From Nonomuraea roseoviolacea subsp. carminata (GTDB lineage Bacteria > Actinomycetota > Actinomycetes > Streptosporangiales > Streptosporangiaceae), in assembly GCF_024172185.1 (NCBI RefSeq), contig NZ_JAMZEC010000001.1:7223001-7287000 (forward strand): a stretch of DNA of 64,000 bases, written 5' to 3'. The position numbers and the translations under genes were made by a program. Positions 17,396-25,646 of this stretch are shown piece after piece. The notes under the pieces are model-generated. The model was not told where the DNA came from and made no database searches. It was given only the letters and a program-made list of their open reading frames with translations. The first letter of the stretch is position 1, and every line of letters starts with the position of its first letter.

Positions 17396-17436
17396 GGCGT
17401 CGATCGTGCACCGCGGGCGCTCAAACGGCCGTCGAA

Positions 17437-17566
17437 GCGTGCCCGCAGAGGAGAAGCGTGCCCGCAGAGAAGCGTGCCCGCCGAGGGGAAACGTGCCTGC
17501 CGAGGAGAAGCGTGCCTGCCGAGGAGAGGCGTGCCCGCCGGGCAGAGGGGTGCCCGCCGAGGAGGC
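17437..17566. repeat. Array of seven 16-20-bp repeats in a divergent promoter region
   Basis: Imperfect units of GCGTGCC(C/T)GC(C/A)GAGGAGAA occur about seven times without spacers between the DinB-like and ArsR genes. Unit length varies by a few bases. It occupies most of the 230-base gap in which the promoters of both genes must lie. Confidence 0.8.
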
Positions 17567-17626
17567 CCGGCCGGCGCCCGCATCCTTCGACGTGCGGCGA
17601 AACGTGCTCCGGCTAGGGTCGGAGGC

Positions 17627-18343
17627 ATGGCAGCAGTGGAGCACGTCGCGGCCGACGCCGACATCGCGCCCGTGGCGGCGCTCATCGCGGACCCCACCCG
17701 GGCCGCCATCCTCACGTCCCTGCTGGGCGGCCAGGCGCTGGCCGCCGGCGAGCTGGCCCGGATGGCGGGGGTGAGCGCCGCGACCGCGAGCGCGCACCTG
17801 TCCCGCCTGCTGGACGGCGGTCTCGTCGCCGTCGTCCAGCAGGGCCGCCACCGCTACTACCGGCTGGCCGGGCACGAGATCGCCGAGGTGCTGGAGGTGC
17901 TGGCCAGGGTCGGCGGCCGCCCGCCCGTGCGGTCGCTGCGCCAGTCGCGGCAGGCGCGCATGCTGGAGGAGGCCCGCACCTGCTACGACCACCTGGCCGG
18001 GCGCGCCGGGGTCGGCCTGTTCGACCGGCTGCGCGAGACCGGCTGCCTCGCGGGGGAGGAGGTGACCCCGGAGGGGGAGCGCCTGCTCGGCGGCCTGGGC
18101 GTGGACGTCGAAGGGGCGCGCCGGGCCAGGCGCCGCTTCGCCCCGGAATGTCTCGACTGGACCGAACGGCGGGCCCACCTCGGCGGCGCGCTCGGTGCGG
18201 CGATCACCGCGGTGCTGTTCGAACGCGGCTGGTACGCCAGAGGACCCGTCCCCCGGGCGGTGAACGTCACGGAAGCGGGCAGGGAGGGGCTGGCGGCACT
18301 GTTCTCCGGTAAGGAGCTAACATCGCATACGCCGGTTACCTGA
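17627..18343 (+). CDS. ArsR-family transcriptional regulator
   Basis: A 238-aa regulator with an N-terminal winged helix. Residues about 15-100 contain LIADPTRAAILTSLLGG, the recognition helix AGVSAATASAHLSRLLDGGL and the wing QQGRHRYYRL. The metal-binding Cys box of classical ArsR proteins is absent, so it probably senses something else. The C-terminal 130 residues form the all-helical domain common to longer actinomycete ArsR proteins. GGAGGC precedes ATG 17627. It ends 15 bases before hutH on the same strand, so the two may be cotranscribed. Confidence 0.85.
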   Translation: MAAVEHVAADADIAPVAALIADPTRAAILTSLLGGQALAAGELARMAGVSAATASAHLSRLLDGGLVAVVQQGRHRYYRLAGHEIAEVLEVLARVGGRPPVRSLRQSRQARMLEEARTCYDHLAGRAGVGLFDRLRETGCLAGEEVTPEGERLLGGLGVDVEGARRARRRFAPECLDWTERRAHLGGALGAAITAVLFERGWYARGPVPRAVNVTEAGREGLAALFSGKELTSHTPVT

Positions 18344-18358
18344 ACGAGAGAGAACACC

Positions 18359-19909
18359 ATGCGCGACAACGGAGTCGTGAACGTCGGCCCTGAACCCCTC
18401 ACCTTCGACGACGTCATCCGGGTGGCCCGGCTCGGCGCCGCGGTCCAGCTCACCGACGACGCCGTGGCGGCGATCGCGGCGGCGCGGCAGCGGGTGGACG
18501 AGCTGGCCGAGAGCCCTGTCCCCGCCTATGGCGTGTCGACCGGCTTCGGCGCGCTCGCCACCCGGCACATCGACCCGGCGCTGCGCGCCCAGCTCCAGCG
18601 CTCGCTGGTCCGCTCCCACGCGGCCGGCAGCGGCCCCGAGGTGGAGACCGAGGTCGTGCGCGCGCTCATGCTGCTGCGCCTGCACACGCTGGCCACCGGG
18701 CACACCGGCATCCGGCCGACGACCGCCAAGACCCTGGCCGGGCTCATCAGCGCGGGCATCACGCCGGTCGTGCACGAGTACGGCAGCCTCGGCTGCTCCG
18801 GCGACCTGGCCCCGCTGGCCCACGTGGCGCTGGCCCTCATGGGGGAGGGCCCGGTCCGCGACGCCGACGGCCGGCTCACCTCGGCCGCCGAGGCGCTCAA
18901 GCAGGCCGGCCTGGAGCCCGTCGAGCTGGCCGCCAAGGAGGGGCTCGCGCTCATCAACGGCACGGACGGCATGCTCGGCATGCTGATCATGGCCATCGAC
19001 GACCTCACCCGCCTGGTCAGGACCGCCGACGTCAGCGCCGCGATGAGCGTCGAGGCGCTGCTCGGCACCGACCGCGTCTTCGCCCCCGAGCTCCAGGCGC
19101 TGCGCCCGCACCCGGGCCAGGCCCGCGCCGCGGCCAACATGACGCGGGTCCTGGCCGGCTCGGCCATCATGGAGAGCCACCGCGACCCCAACGCGTGCAC
19201 CCGCGTGCAGGACGCCTACTCCCTGCGCTGCGCCCCCCAGGTCGCCGGCGCGGCCCGCGACACGATCGCCCACGCCTCCAACGTCGCCACCTGGGAGCTG
19301 GCCAGCGCCGTCGACAACCCGGCCGTGCTCGCCGACGGCCGGGTCGAGTCCAACGGCAACTTCCACGGCGCCCCCGTCGCGTACGCGCTGGACTTCCTGG
19401 CCATCGTCGCCGCCGACCTCGCCTCCATGTCCGAACGCCGCACGGACCGCTTCCTCGACGTGGCCCGCAACCACGGGCTGCCCGCGTTCCTGGCCGACGA
19501 CCCCGGCGTCGACTCCGGCCACATGATCGCCCAGTACACCCAGGCGGCCATCGTCTCCGAGCTCAAGCGGCTGGCCGCGCCGGCCAGCGTCGACTCGATC
19601 CCCAGCTCGGCCATGCAGGAGGACCACGTCTCGATGGGCTGGTCGGCGGCGCGCAAGCTCCGCCGGTCCGTCGACGGCCTGACGCGCGTGCTGGCGATCG
19701 AGGTGCTGACCGCCGCCCGCGCGCTCGACCTGCGCGCCCCGCTGACCCCCGCCCCGGCCACGGCGGCCGTGGTCAAGGCGCTGCGCGAGACCGTGCCGGG
19801 CCCGGGTCCCGACCGGTTCCTGGCGCCGGAGATCGACGCGGCGGTCCGCCTGGTGGCCGACGGCTCCCTGATCGCCGCCGTGGAGGCGGTCACGGGCCCG
19901 CTCGACTGA
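18359..19909 (+). CDS. hutH: Histidine ammonia-lyase
   Basis: Removes ammonia from L-histidine to give urocanate, the first step of histidine breakdown. The 516-aa protein shows the MIO cofactor triad as Cys146-Ser-Gly in YGSLGCSGDLAPLAH. Cys in place of Ala is known from actinomycete HutH. Histidine specificity is supported by RSHAAGSGP (near residue 85) and QEDHVSMGW (near 420). ATG 18359 lacks a strong ribosome site but gives the family length. The other hut genes are not in the window. A terminator hairpin follows. Confidence 0.92.
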   Translation: MRDNGVVNVGPEPLTFDDVIRVARLGAAVQLTDDAVAAIAAARQRVDELAESPVPAYGVSTGFGALATRHIDPALRAQLQRSLVRSHAAGSGPEVETEVVRALMLLRLHTLATGHTGIRPTTAKTLAGLISAGITPVVHEYGSLGCSGDLAPLAHVALALMGEGPVRDADGRLTSAAEALKQAGLEPVELAAKEGLALINGTDGMLGMLIMAIDDLTRLVRTADVSAAMSVEALLGTDRVFAPELQALRPHPGQARAAANMTRVLAGSAIMESHRDPNACTRVQDAYSLRCAPQVAGAARDTIAHASNVATWELASAVDNPAVLADGRVESNGNFHGAPVAYALDFLAIVAADLASMSERRTDRFLDVARNHGLPAFLADDPGVDSGHMIAQYTQAAIVSELKRLAAPASVDSIPSSAMQEDHVSMGWSAARKLRRSVDGLTRVLAIEVLTAARALDLRAPLTPAPATAAVVKALRETVPGPGPDRFLAPEIDAAVRLVADGSLIAAVEAVTGPLD

Positions 19910-19915
19910 GCCGGA

Positions 19916-19938
19916 GGGCGCCGCCGGGGGCGGCGCCC
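19916..19938. terminator. Hairpin between convergent hutH and dehydrogenase-RidA genes
   Basis: Perfect 10-bp stem GGGCGCCGCC/GGCGGCGCCC with GGG loop, seven bases after the hutH stop and shared with the converging gene. Confidence 0.8.
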
Positions 19939-19949
19939 AATGGGGCCGA

Positions 19950-21200
19950 TCAGGGCAGGGCGGCGATGACGTCCACCTCCAGCAGCAGCCCCGGCATGAA
20001 CAGCCGGGGCACCTCGACGGTCGTGCTCGCGGGCGGCGTCCCGGTGATGTACTTGCGCCGCACCGCGCCGTACTCCATCCGCAGGTCCATGTCCGTCAGG
20101 TACGTCCGGATGAACGTGACGTCCTCGAACGTCGCCCCCTGGTCGGCCAGGATGCGCTCCAGGTTCCGGAAGACGTGCTCGGCCTGGGCGGTCATGTCGC
20201 CCTCGCCGACCACGCGGTTCTGCTCGTCGAAGGCGGCCTGCCCCGAGACGTAGAGCGTGTCGCCGGCCCGGACGGCGTGGGAGTACATGCCGTTCGTGGC
20301 CGGGACGGTCGGCGGGTTCAGCGGCACGGCCCTCGGCGCGCGCCCCCTCGGCGCGCCGTCCCCGGCCTCCGGCGACGCCGCGTGCGGCGTGGCGGCGAGG
20401 TGGGTGGCGATCGCCGTGAGGTCGCGCCCGCCCAGCCCGGCGGCCTCCGCCTCCTGGAGCCGCCGGCGGGCGGCGGTGGCCAGCGTCGCCTCCGGCCACG
20501 CCGCGAGGCCCAGGTCCTTGGCCGCCAGCCCGAGGGCGTACCGGGTCTCCGTCGCGGGCACGCGCAGCCGCTCCGCCATCGCTCCGAGCGGGGTGACCGC
20601 GAGCACGTCGGCCAGCGTCTCGCGCGGCACGCCGTGCGCCGCCCCGTACGCGAACGTCTCGGCGATCAGCACCTGCGCCGGGACGATCGCGCTCATGACG
20701 GCGACCTTCAGCGCGGCGCCCGCGCCCAGCGGCCCGGCCTCCCGCACGGCGCCGAACACCGACAGCACCTGCCGGACCTTCGCCGCGACCGGCGCGTCGA
20801 GCCCGTCCAGCCCGCCGGCCAGGACGGTCAGCGTGCCCTCCGCAGCCGGTCCGACGCTGCCCAGCACGGGCGCGTCCACGAGCCCGGCGGACGCCGGCAA
20901 CAGCGCCCGCAGCTCCCGCACCGCCTCCGGCCCGATCGTCGACATCTCCACCACCGTCGCCCCGGGGGCCAGGCCGGGCAGCGCCGCCGCCAGCACCTCG
21001 CGGACCGCGGCCGGGTCGCGCAGCATCGTGACGACCAGCTCGGCGCCCTCGGCGGCCTCGGCCGCCGTCACGCCCGTGCCCCGCCGCCACACCGTCACCG
21101 GGTGGCCGGCGTCCGCGAGGCGACGCGCCATGGGGACGCCCATCCGTCCCTGTCCAAGAAAAGTGATCTTCCCAAAGATATTTCCGTCGAATGCGGTCAT
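19950..21200 (-). CDS. Fusion of a 3-hydroxyisobutyrate dehydrogenase/imine-reductase-like domain with RidA
   Basis: Two-domain protein (416 aa). Residues 10-275 are a 6PGDH/HIBADH-type NAD(P)-binding fold with GQGRMG (16-21), MSTIGP and the helix GAGAALKVAVM holding Lys165. The Asn that usually follows that Lys is not seen. After a Pro/Arg-rich linker, residues about 295-416 are a RidA/YjgF domain with Arg365 (FIRTYLTDM) and Glu408 (LLLEVDVIA), the residues used for imine hydrolysis. ATG 21200 is chosen; the frame stays open upstream over the LysR gene without support. Divergent from the LysR gene, which probably regulates it. Confidence 0.82.
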   Translation of the reverse strand: MTAFDGNIFGKITFLGQGRMGVPMARRLADAGHPVTVWRRGTGVTAAEAAEGAELVVTMLRDPAAVREVLAAALPGLAPGATVVEMSTIGPEAVRELRALLPASAGLVDAPVLGSVGPAAEGTLTVLAGGLDGLDAPVAAKVRQVLSVFGAVREAGPLGAGAALKVAVMSAIVPAQVLIAETFAYGAAHGVPRETLADVLAVTPLGAMAERLRVPATETRYALGLAAKDLGLAAWPEATLATAARRRLQEAEAAGLGGRDLTAIATHLAATPHAASPEAGDGAPRGRAPRAVPLNPPTVPATNGMYSHAVRAGDTLYVSGQAAFDEQNRVVGEGDMTAQAEHVFRNLERILADQGATFEDVTFIRTYLTDMDLRMEYGAVRRKYITGTPPASTTVEVPRLFMPGLLLEVDVIAALP

Positions 21201-21249
21201 GTGGATCAGTGAACCGCGCCACGAGAGATTCCACCAGCGACTAGATTGC

Positions 21250-22368
21250 ATGGCAGCCATGACTGACGCGAATACCTTGGACACCGCCACCCTCCGGCTG
21301 TTCGACGAGGTGGCCCGCAACGGCTCGATCACCGCCGCGGCCGAGCTGCTCGGCTACACCCAGTCGGCGGTCTCCCGCCGGGTCGCCGCGCTGGAGCGCG
21401 CCGCCGGAGGGCCGCTGTTCGAACGGCTGGCCCGCGGCGTGCGGCTGACCCCGGCGGGCCGGGCGCTGCACCGCCACGCCGTCGCCGTCCTCGACCGGCT
21501 CGAACGCGCGGGCGAGGAACTGTCGGCGATCCACGGCGGCAACGGCGGCACCCTGCGCGTGGGCGCGTTCGCCACCGCCAACGTGGACCTGGTGCCCGGC
21601 ACGCTGCGGCACTTCGCGCGCGTCCGGCCCCGCGTCGAGCCGCGCGTGATCGAGGGGCTGACCTCCCGGCTCGTCGAGCGCCTCCAGGCCGGGTCGCTGG
21701 ACATCGCGGTCATCAGCGACTACCCGGCCGGCCTGCCCGCCGGCTTCACACTCCGCGCGTACGCCCCGGAAGACCTCGTCCCCGAGGACGTCGCCCCGCC
21801 AGGCCGCGTTCCGGAAGCCCCGGCCCGAGACGCGGCCCGAGACCCGGCCCGAGAGGCGGCCCGCGACACGGCCCGAGACACGGCCCCCGACACGGCCCGA
21901 GACGCGGCCCGGCGGCGCGGAGACGCGGAGGACGGCGCCGGGCGGGCCGTGCTGCTGCGGGAGGACCCTCTGCTCGTCGCCCTGCCCCGCGAGCACCCGC
22001 TGGCCCGCGAGGACTCCGTGGACCTGCGCGAGCTGGCGGGCGAGGCGTGGATCGAGGCCGCCCCGCGCGGCCAGCCGACGCTGCTGACCGCCGCGTGCGC
22101 CGCCGCCGGCTTCACCCCGCGCGGCGGCCTGCGCGTGGCCGAGTGGACGGGCAAGTTCGGGTTCGTCGCCGCCGGGCTCGGCATCACGCTGGTCCCCGAG
22201 CTGGCCGCCCGGGGCGTGCCGCCCTCGATCGTGCTGCGCCCGCTGCGCGGCACGGCCCCCGCCCGCAAGGTCTACGCGGTCGTGCCCGCCAACCCGCTGC
22301 CCGCCGCGCTGGAGTTCCTCCGGCTGCTGGGACAATGGGAGCCGTGCACGACGCCTTCGCCCACGTAG
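21250..22368 (+). CDS. LysR-family transcriptional regulator with repeat insertion
   Basis: A 372-aa regulator: an N-terminal winged helix (TLRLFDEVARNGSITAAAEL, then QSAVSRRVAALER) and a LysR substrate-binding domain from about residue 95. Between two strands of that domain, residues about 194-221 are seven copies of a four-residue unit (DAAR, DPAR, EAAR, DTAR, DTAP, DTAR, DAAR). They add an Asp/Arg/Ala stretch not found in the family. Start is ATG 21250 or 21259, neither with a ribosome site, so a leaderless transcript is possible. It is divergent from the dehydrogenase-RidA gene and overlaps pabB by 34 bases. Confidence 0.87.
   Translation: MAAMTDANTLDTATLRLFDEVARNGSITAAAELLGYTQSAVSRRVAALERAAGGPLFERLARGVRLTPAGRALHRHAVAVLDRLERAGEELSAIHGGNGGTLRVGAFATANVDLVPGTLRHFARVRPRVEPRVIEGLTSRLVERLQAGSLDIAVISDYPAGLPAGFTLRAYAPEDLVPEDVAPPGRVPEAPARDAARDPAREAARDTARDTAPDTARDAARRRGDAEDGAGRAVLLREDPLLVALPREHPLAREDSVDLRELAGEAWIEAAPRGQPTLLTAACAAAGFTPRGGLRVAEWTGKFGFVAAGLGITLVPELAARGVPPSIVLRPLRGTAPARKVYAVVPANPLPAALEFLRLLGQWEPCTTPSPT
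21829..21912 (+). repeat. 12-bp in-frame minisatellite, seven copies
   Basis: Seven consecutive 12-bp units of GA(C/G)(G/A/C)CGGCCCG(A) fill 84 bases inside the LysR gene and keep its reading frame. Confidence 0.92.
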
Positions 22369-23345
22369 GCGGTCTCCTCGCCACCGGTTTGCGCGACCTG
22401 ACCACCGACCTCGCCGCCCTCGACGGCGACGGCTGGTGGGCGGTCGTCGCCGACTACGAGGGGAAGGTGACCTGCGCCCGCTTCGACCGGGTGCGTCCCG
22501 CTCCGCTGCCCCGCCCCCGCCGCCCCTGGCACGGTCCACCGCCCGGCCGCTGGCACAGCTCCCTCGACCAGGCCGCCTACGAGTGCGGCGTCCAGACGAT
22601 CCGCGACCACATCGAGCGGGGCGAGGTCTACCAGGCCAACCTGTGCCGGGTGCTGAGCGCGCCCGTGCCGTCCGACGCCGACCCGCTGGCCCTGGCCGCC
22701 CGGCTCGCCGCCGGCAACCCGGCCCCGTACGCCGCGGTGATCGACGTGCCCGGCGCGACCGTCGTGTCCGCCTCGCCGGAGCTCTACCTGTCGCGCGACG
22801 GCGACGTCGTCGAGTCCCGCCCGATCAAGGGCACCGGCGCCACCGCCGCCGACCTGCTCGACAAGGACCGCGCCGAGAACGTCATGATCGTCGACCTGGT
22901 CCGCAACGACCTCGGCCGGGTCGCCGCCGTCGGCTCCGTCGAGGTCCCGGCGCTGTGCGCGGTCGAGGAGCACCCCGGCCTGGTCCACCTGGTCTCCACG
23001 GTGCGCGCCCGGCTGCGGCCCGGCGCGGGCTGGGCCGAGCTGTTCGCGGCCACGTTCCCGCCCGGCTCCGTCACCGGGGCCCCCAAGTCGTCCGCCCTGA
23101 GGATCATCAATCAGCTCGAACCCGCGCCCCGGGGGCCGTACTGTGGGGCGGTGGGCTGGGTCGACGCCGACCGACGCAGGGCGGCGCTGGCCGTCGGCAT
23201 CCGCACGTTCTGGATCGCCGCGGGTGAGATCCGGTTCGGCACGGGCGCGGGCATAACCTGGGAGAGCGATCCCCGGCGTGAGTGGCTCGAGACCGAGCTG
23301 AAGGCGTCCAGGCTCATCTCACTGGCATCATCAGGAGGCACTTGA
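22335..23345 (+). CDS. pabB: Aminodeoxychorismate synthase component I
   Basis: Chorismate-binding enzyme (336 aa) that makes 4-amino-4-deoxychorismate for folate or for a secondary metabolite. Core motifs are present: GEVYQANLCR, SPELYLSR, SRPIKGTG (near residue 155), ENVMIVDLVRNDLG and the C-terminal FPPGSVTGAPK with GPYCGAVGW. It lacks most of the N-terminal TrpE-like lobe and is short for the family, as in many actinomycete PabB proteins. Start is ATG 22335 or GTG 22344; both lie in the end of the LysR gene. The stop overlaps the pabC start (TGATG). No glutaminase partner (pabA) is next to it. Confidence 0.88.
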   Translation: MGAVHDAFAHVGGLLATGLRDLTTDLAALDGDGWWAVVADYEGKVTCARFDRVRPAPLPRPRRPWHGPPPGRWHSSLDQAAYECGVQTIRDHIERGEVYQANLCRVLSAPVPSDADPLALAARLAAGNPAPYAAVIDVPGATVVSASPELYLSRDGDVVESRPIKGTGATAADLLDKDRAENVMIVDLVRNDLGRVAAVGSVEVPALCAVEEHPGLVHLVSTVRARLRPGAGWAELFAATFPPGSVTGAPKSSALRIINQLEPAPRGPYCGAVGWVDADRRRAALAVGIRTFWIAAGEIRFGTGAGITWESDPRREWLETELKASRLISLASSGGT

Positions 23346-24175
23346 TGAACATCCCTGTCTGGGTCAACGGGGAGCTGATCGACCCCCAGCGGGCGACCGT
23401 CTCGGTGTTCGACCACGGGCTCATGGTCGGCGACGGCGTGTTCGAGACCGTGAAGATCGTCCACGGCCGCGCGTTCGCGCTCACCCGGCACCTCGACCGG
23501 CTCAAGCTCTCGGCGCAGCGCATGGACCTGCCCGAGCCCGACGTCGAGGCCATCGCCGACGGCGTCGCGAAGTGCCTGGCCGCCGCCCCCGACTGGGCGC
23601 TGGGCCGCATCCGCATCACCTACACCAGCGGCCCGGGCCCGCTCGGCTCCGACCGCGGCGACCAGGGCACCACCGCCGTGGTGATCGTGGACGAGCAGAA
23701 GCCGTTCCCGGTCACCGCCAACGTCACCGTCGTGCCCTGGCCGCGCAACGAGCGCGGCGCGCTGGCCGGCGTCAAGAGCACCTCCTACGGCGACAACGCC
23801 AAGGCGCTGGCCTACGCCAAGGCCCGCGGCGGCGGCGAGGCGATCTTCGGCAACATCGCCGGCGACCTGTGCGAGGGCACCGGCTCCAACATCTTCATCG
23901 TCCGCGGCGGCCGCCTGCTCACCCCGACCCTCGCCTCCGGCTGCCTGGCGGGCGTCACGCGGGCGCTGGTGCTCGAATGGTGCGGCGGCGAGGAGACCGA
24001 CGTGCCGCTGTCGGCCGTGTACGAGGCCGAGGAGGCGTTCCTGACCTCCACCACCCGCGACATCCAGCCGATCAGGCTGGTCGACGACACCGAGCTGCCG
24101 ATCGCGCCCGGCCCGATCACGGCCAAGGCCATGCGGGTCTTCGCCGAGCGCTCGGCGGGCGACCTCGACCCGTGA
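23345..24175 (+). CDS. pabC: Class IV aminotransferase, probable aminodeoxychorismate lyase
   Basis: PLP enzyme of fold type IV (276 aa) that would release pyruvate from aminodeoxychorismate to give p-aminobenzoate. Visible features are VWVNGELI, FDHGLMVGDGVFETVKI, STSYGDNAKALAYAKARG with the probable PLP Lys, and EGTGSNIFIV (near 180). AGGAGG lies six bases before ATG 23345, and the start overlaps the pabB stop, so the pair is coupled. Sequence alone does not exclude a D-amino-acid or branched-chain transaminase; the operon argues for PabC. Confidence 0.86.
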   Translation: MNIPVWVNGELIDPQRATVSVFDHGLMVGDGVFETVKIVHGRAFALTRHLDRLKLSAQRMDLPEPDVEAIADGVAKCLAAAPDWALGRIRITYTSGPGPLGSDRGDQGTTAVVIVDEQKPFPVTANVTVVPWPRNERGALAGVKSTSYGDNAKALAYAKARGGGEAIFGNIAGDLCEGTGSNIFIVRGGRLLTPTLASGCLAGVTRALVLEWCGGEETDVPLSAVYEAEEAFLTSTTRDIQPIRLVDDTELPIAPGPITAKAMRVFAERSAGDLDP

Positions 24176-24194
24176 CGTCCGCCGGTGCAGGCGT

Positions 24195-24223
24195 CCGGGC
24201 GGCCCGCGTGATCGGCCGCCCGG
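24195..24223. terminator. Hairpin between convergent pabC and LVIVD genes
   Basis: Perfect 10-bp stem CCGGGCGGCC/GGCCGCCCGG with a 9-base loop, 20 bases after the pabC stop. Confidence 0.75.
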
Positions 24224-24253
24224 GCGCGCAGCGGCGCGCCACGCGATCCGGGC

Positions 24254-25618
24254 TCAGTAGGACTTCTGCGTCTGCACGTTGAAGTCGTCCATCCTGACCT
24301 TCTTGGCGGGGTCCGTCAGCGGGTCGTCGATGGAGATCACGTCCAGCCCCTCGCGGATGTCGCTGGAGTAGATGTAGCCGTTGTAGTAGTACGCCGACCA
24401 CGAGCCGGCCACCGGGTCGTCGCCGCCGTCCGGGTACGGCCCGCGCTCGAAGAAGCCGATCTCCCGGGGCGCCGAGGAGTCGGTGAAGTCCCAGATCGAC
24501 ACCCCGCCCTGGTACCACGCCTGCACCATGACGTCCTTGCCCGGCACCGGCACGAGCGAGCCGTTGTGGGCGACGCAGTTCTCGTCCTTCTGCTGTTCGC
24601 GGGGCATCTTGAAGTAGCCGCGCCGCTCCAGCCGGCCGCCGACGATGTCGTAGATGGCGTTGGCGCCCTTGGTCCGGGGGGTGTCCCTGTCGCAGGTGGG
24701 CGCGCCGCCGCCGCCAAGCTCGTCGCTGAAGACCACCTTGGTGGCGTCGTTGTTGAACGTCGCCGAGTGCCAGATCTGGAAGTTGGTCTCGTCGCGGATC
24801 TGCTGGAGCACCTTCGGGTTCACGGGGTCGGAGATGTCGAGCAGCACGCCGTCGCCGAAGCAGGCGGCGGCGGCGAGCTTCTTCTCCGGGTACGCGGTGA
24901 TGTCGTGGCAGCCGCCGCTGCCCTTCTGGCGTTCGGGGAAGATGTTGGGCCTGGCGACGACCCGCGCGGAGCGGGGGTCCTTGACCGGGATCTCGACGAC
25001 CTGGATGACCTGGTGCTCCGGCGTGCAGGTGGCCGAGTCGGCCTCACCGCCGGGGGAGGAGACGTACACGTAGAGCGTCTCGCCCTGCGGCACCATGGTG
25101 TGCGTGTGCGACCCGCACTCGGTCGCCACGGACGAGACGTAGGTCGGGCGGGCCTTGTCGCTGATGTCGAAGATGCGCAGCCCCTCCCAGGCGCGCGTGT
25201 CCTCGTCGGAGCCGCAGCCCGCGTCGCTGCGCGGCTCGTCCACCGACAGGATCAGCAGGTCGCCGTAGACGGAGACGTCGTTCTGCTGGGCCGGGCAGGC
25301 CACCTGGCTGACCGTCCTCGGCCTGGCCGGATCGCTGATGTCGTAGACGGAGAACCCGCCGAAGTTGCCGACGAACGCGTAGTCTCCCTGGAAGGCCAGG
25401 TCGGTGTTCCAGTCCATCTCGTTGTTCAGCGGCGCCGACCGCGGGACGTTGGCCACGAGTCTGACGTTGGAGCTGGTCATCACGGCGTTGTCGCCCGACC
25501 CCTGTGAGGTGCCTCCGGAGCGCGCCGCGGACCCGCCGGGGTCCGATCCCGACGCGCACGCGGACACGAGCAGGGCCAGCGCGCACACCACCGCCCCCCG
25601 AACCCTGGCAGAGATCAC
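24254..25618 (-). CDS. LVIVD-repeat lipoprotein (beta-propeller)
   Basis: Extracytoplasmic lipoprotein of 454 aa. It has a signal peptide with lipobox LLVSAC, a Gly/Ser-rich linker of 25 residues, then blades of an LVIVD-type propeller: YAFVGNFGGFSVYDISDPARP, DLLILSVDEPR, GLRIFDISDKARP, GVLLDISDPVNP and GVSIWDFTD. The function of these proteins is unknown. GTG 25618 is supported by GAGGGG seven bases upstream. It is divergent from a DUF305 lipoprotein gene with only 28 bases between start codons, an association I know from other actinomycetes. Confidence 0.85.
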   Translation of the reverse strand: MISARVRGAVVCALALLVSACASGSDPGGSAARSGGTSQGSGDNAVMTSSNVRLVANVPRSAPLNNEMDWNTDLAFQGDYAFVGNFGGFSVYDISDPARPRTVSQVACPAQQNDVSVYGDLLILSVDEPRSDAGCGSDEDTRAWEGLRIFDISDKARPTYVSSVATECGSHTHTMVPQGETLYVYVSSPGGEADSATCTPEHQVIQVVEIPVKDPRSARVVARPNIFPERQKGSGGCHDITAYPEKKLAAAACFGDGVLLDISDPVNPKVLQQIRDETNFQIWHSATFNNDATKVVFSDELGGGGAPTCDRDTPRTKGANAIYDIVGGRLERRGYFKMPREQQKDENCVAHNGSLVPVPGKDVMVQAWYQGGVSIWDFTDSSAPREIGFFERGPYPDGGDDPVAGSWSAYYYNGYIYSSDIREGLDVISIDDPLTDPAKKVRMDDFNVQTQKSY

Positions 25619-25646
25619 GCACGTACCCCTCGTCTTGTGTCCCAGT

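Noticed and set aside
17437-17566. Repeat array considered as a CRISPR
   Set aside because: Units are short, imperfect and directly adjacent without spacers, and no cas genes are near.
18496-18510. Cys-Ser-Gly instead of Ala-Ser-Gly in histidine ammonia-lyase as a lost active site
   Set aside because: Actinomycete HutH enzymes are known to form the MIO cofactor from Cys-Ser-Gly; the change is normal. The triad itself is at residues 146-148 of the protein starting at 18359.
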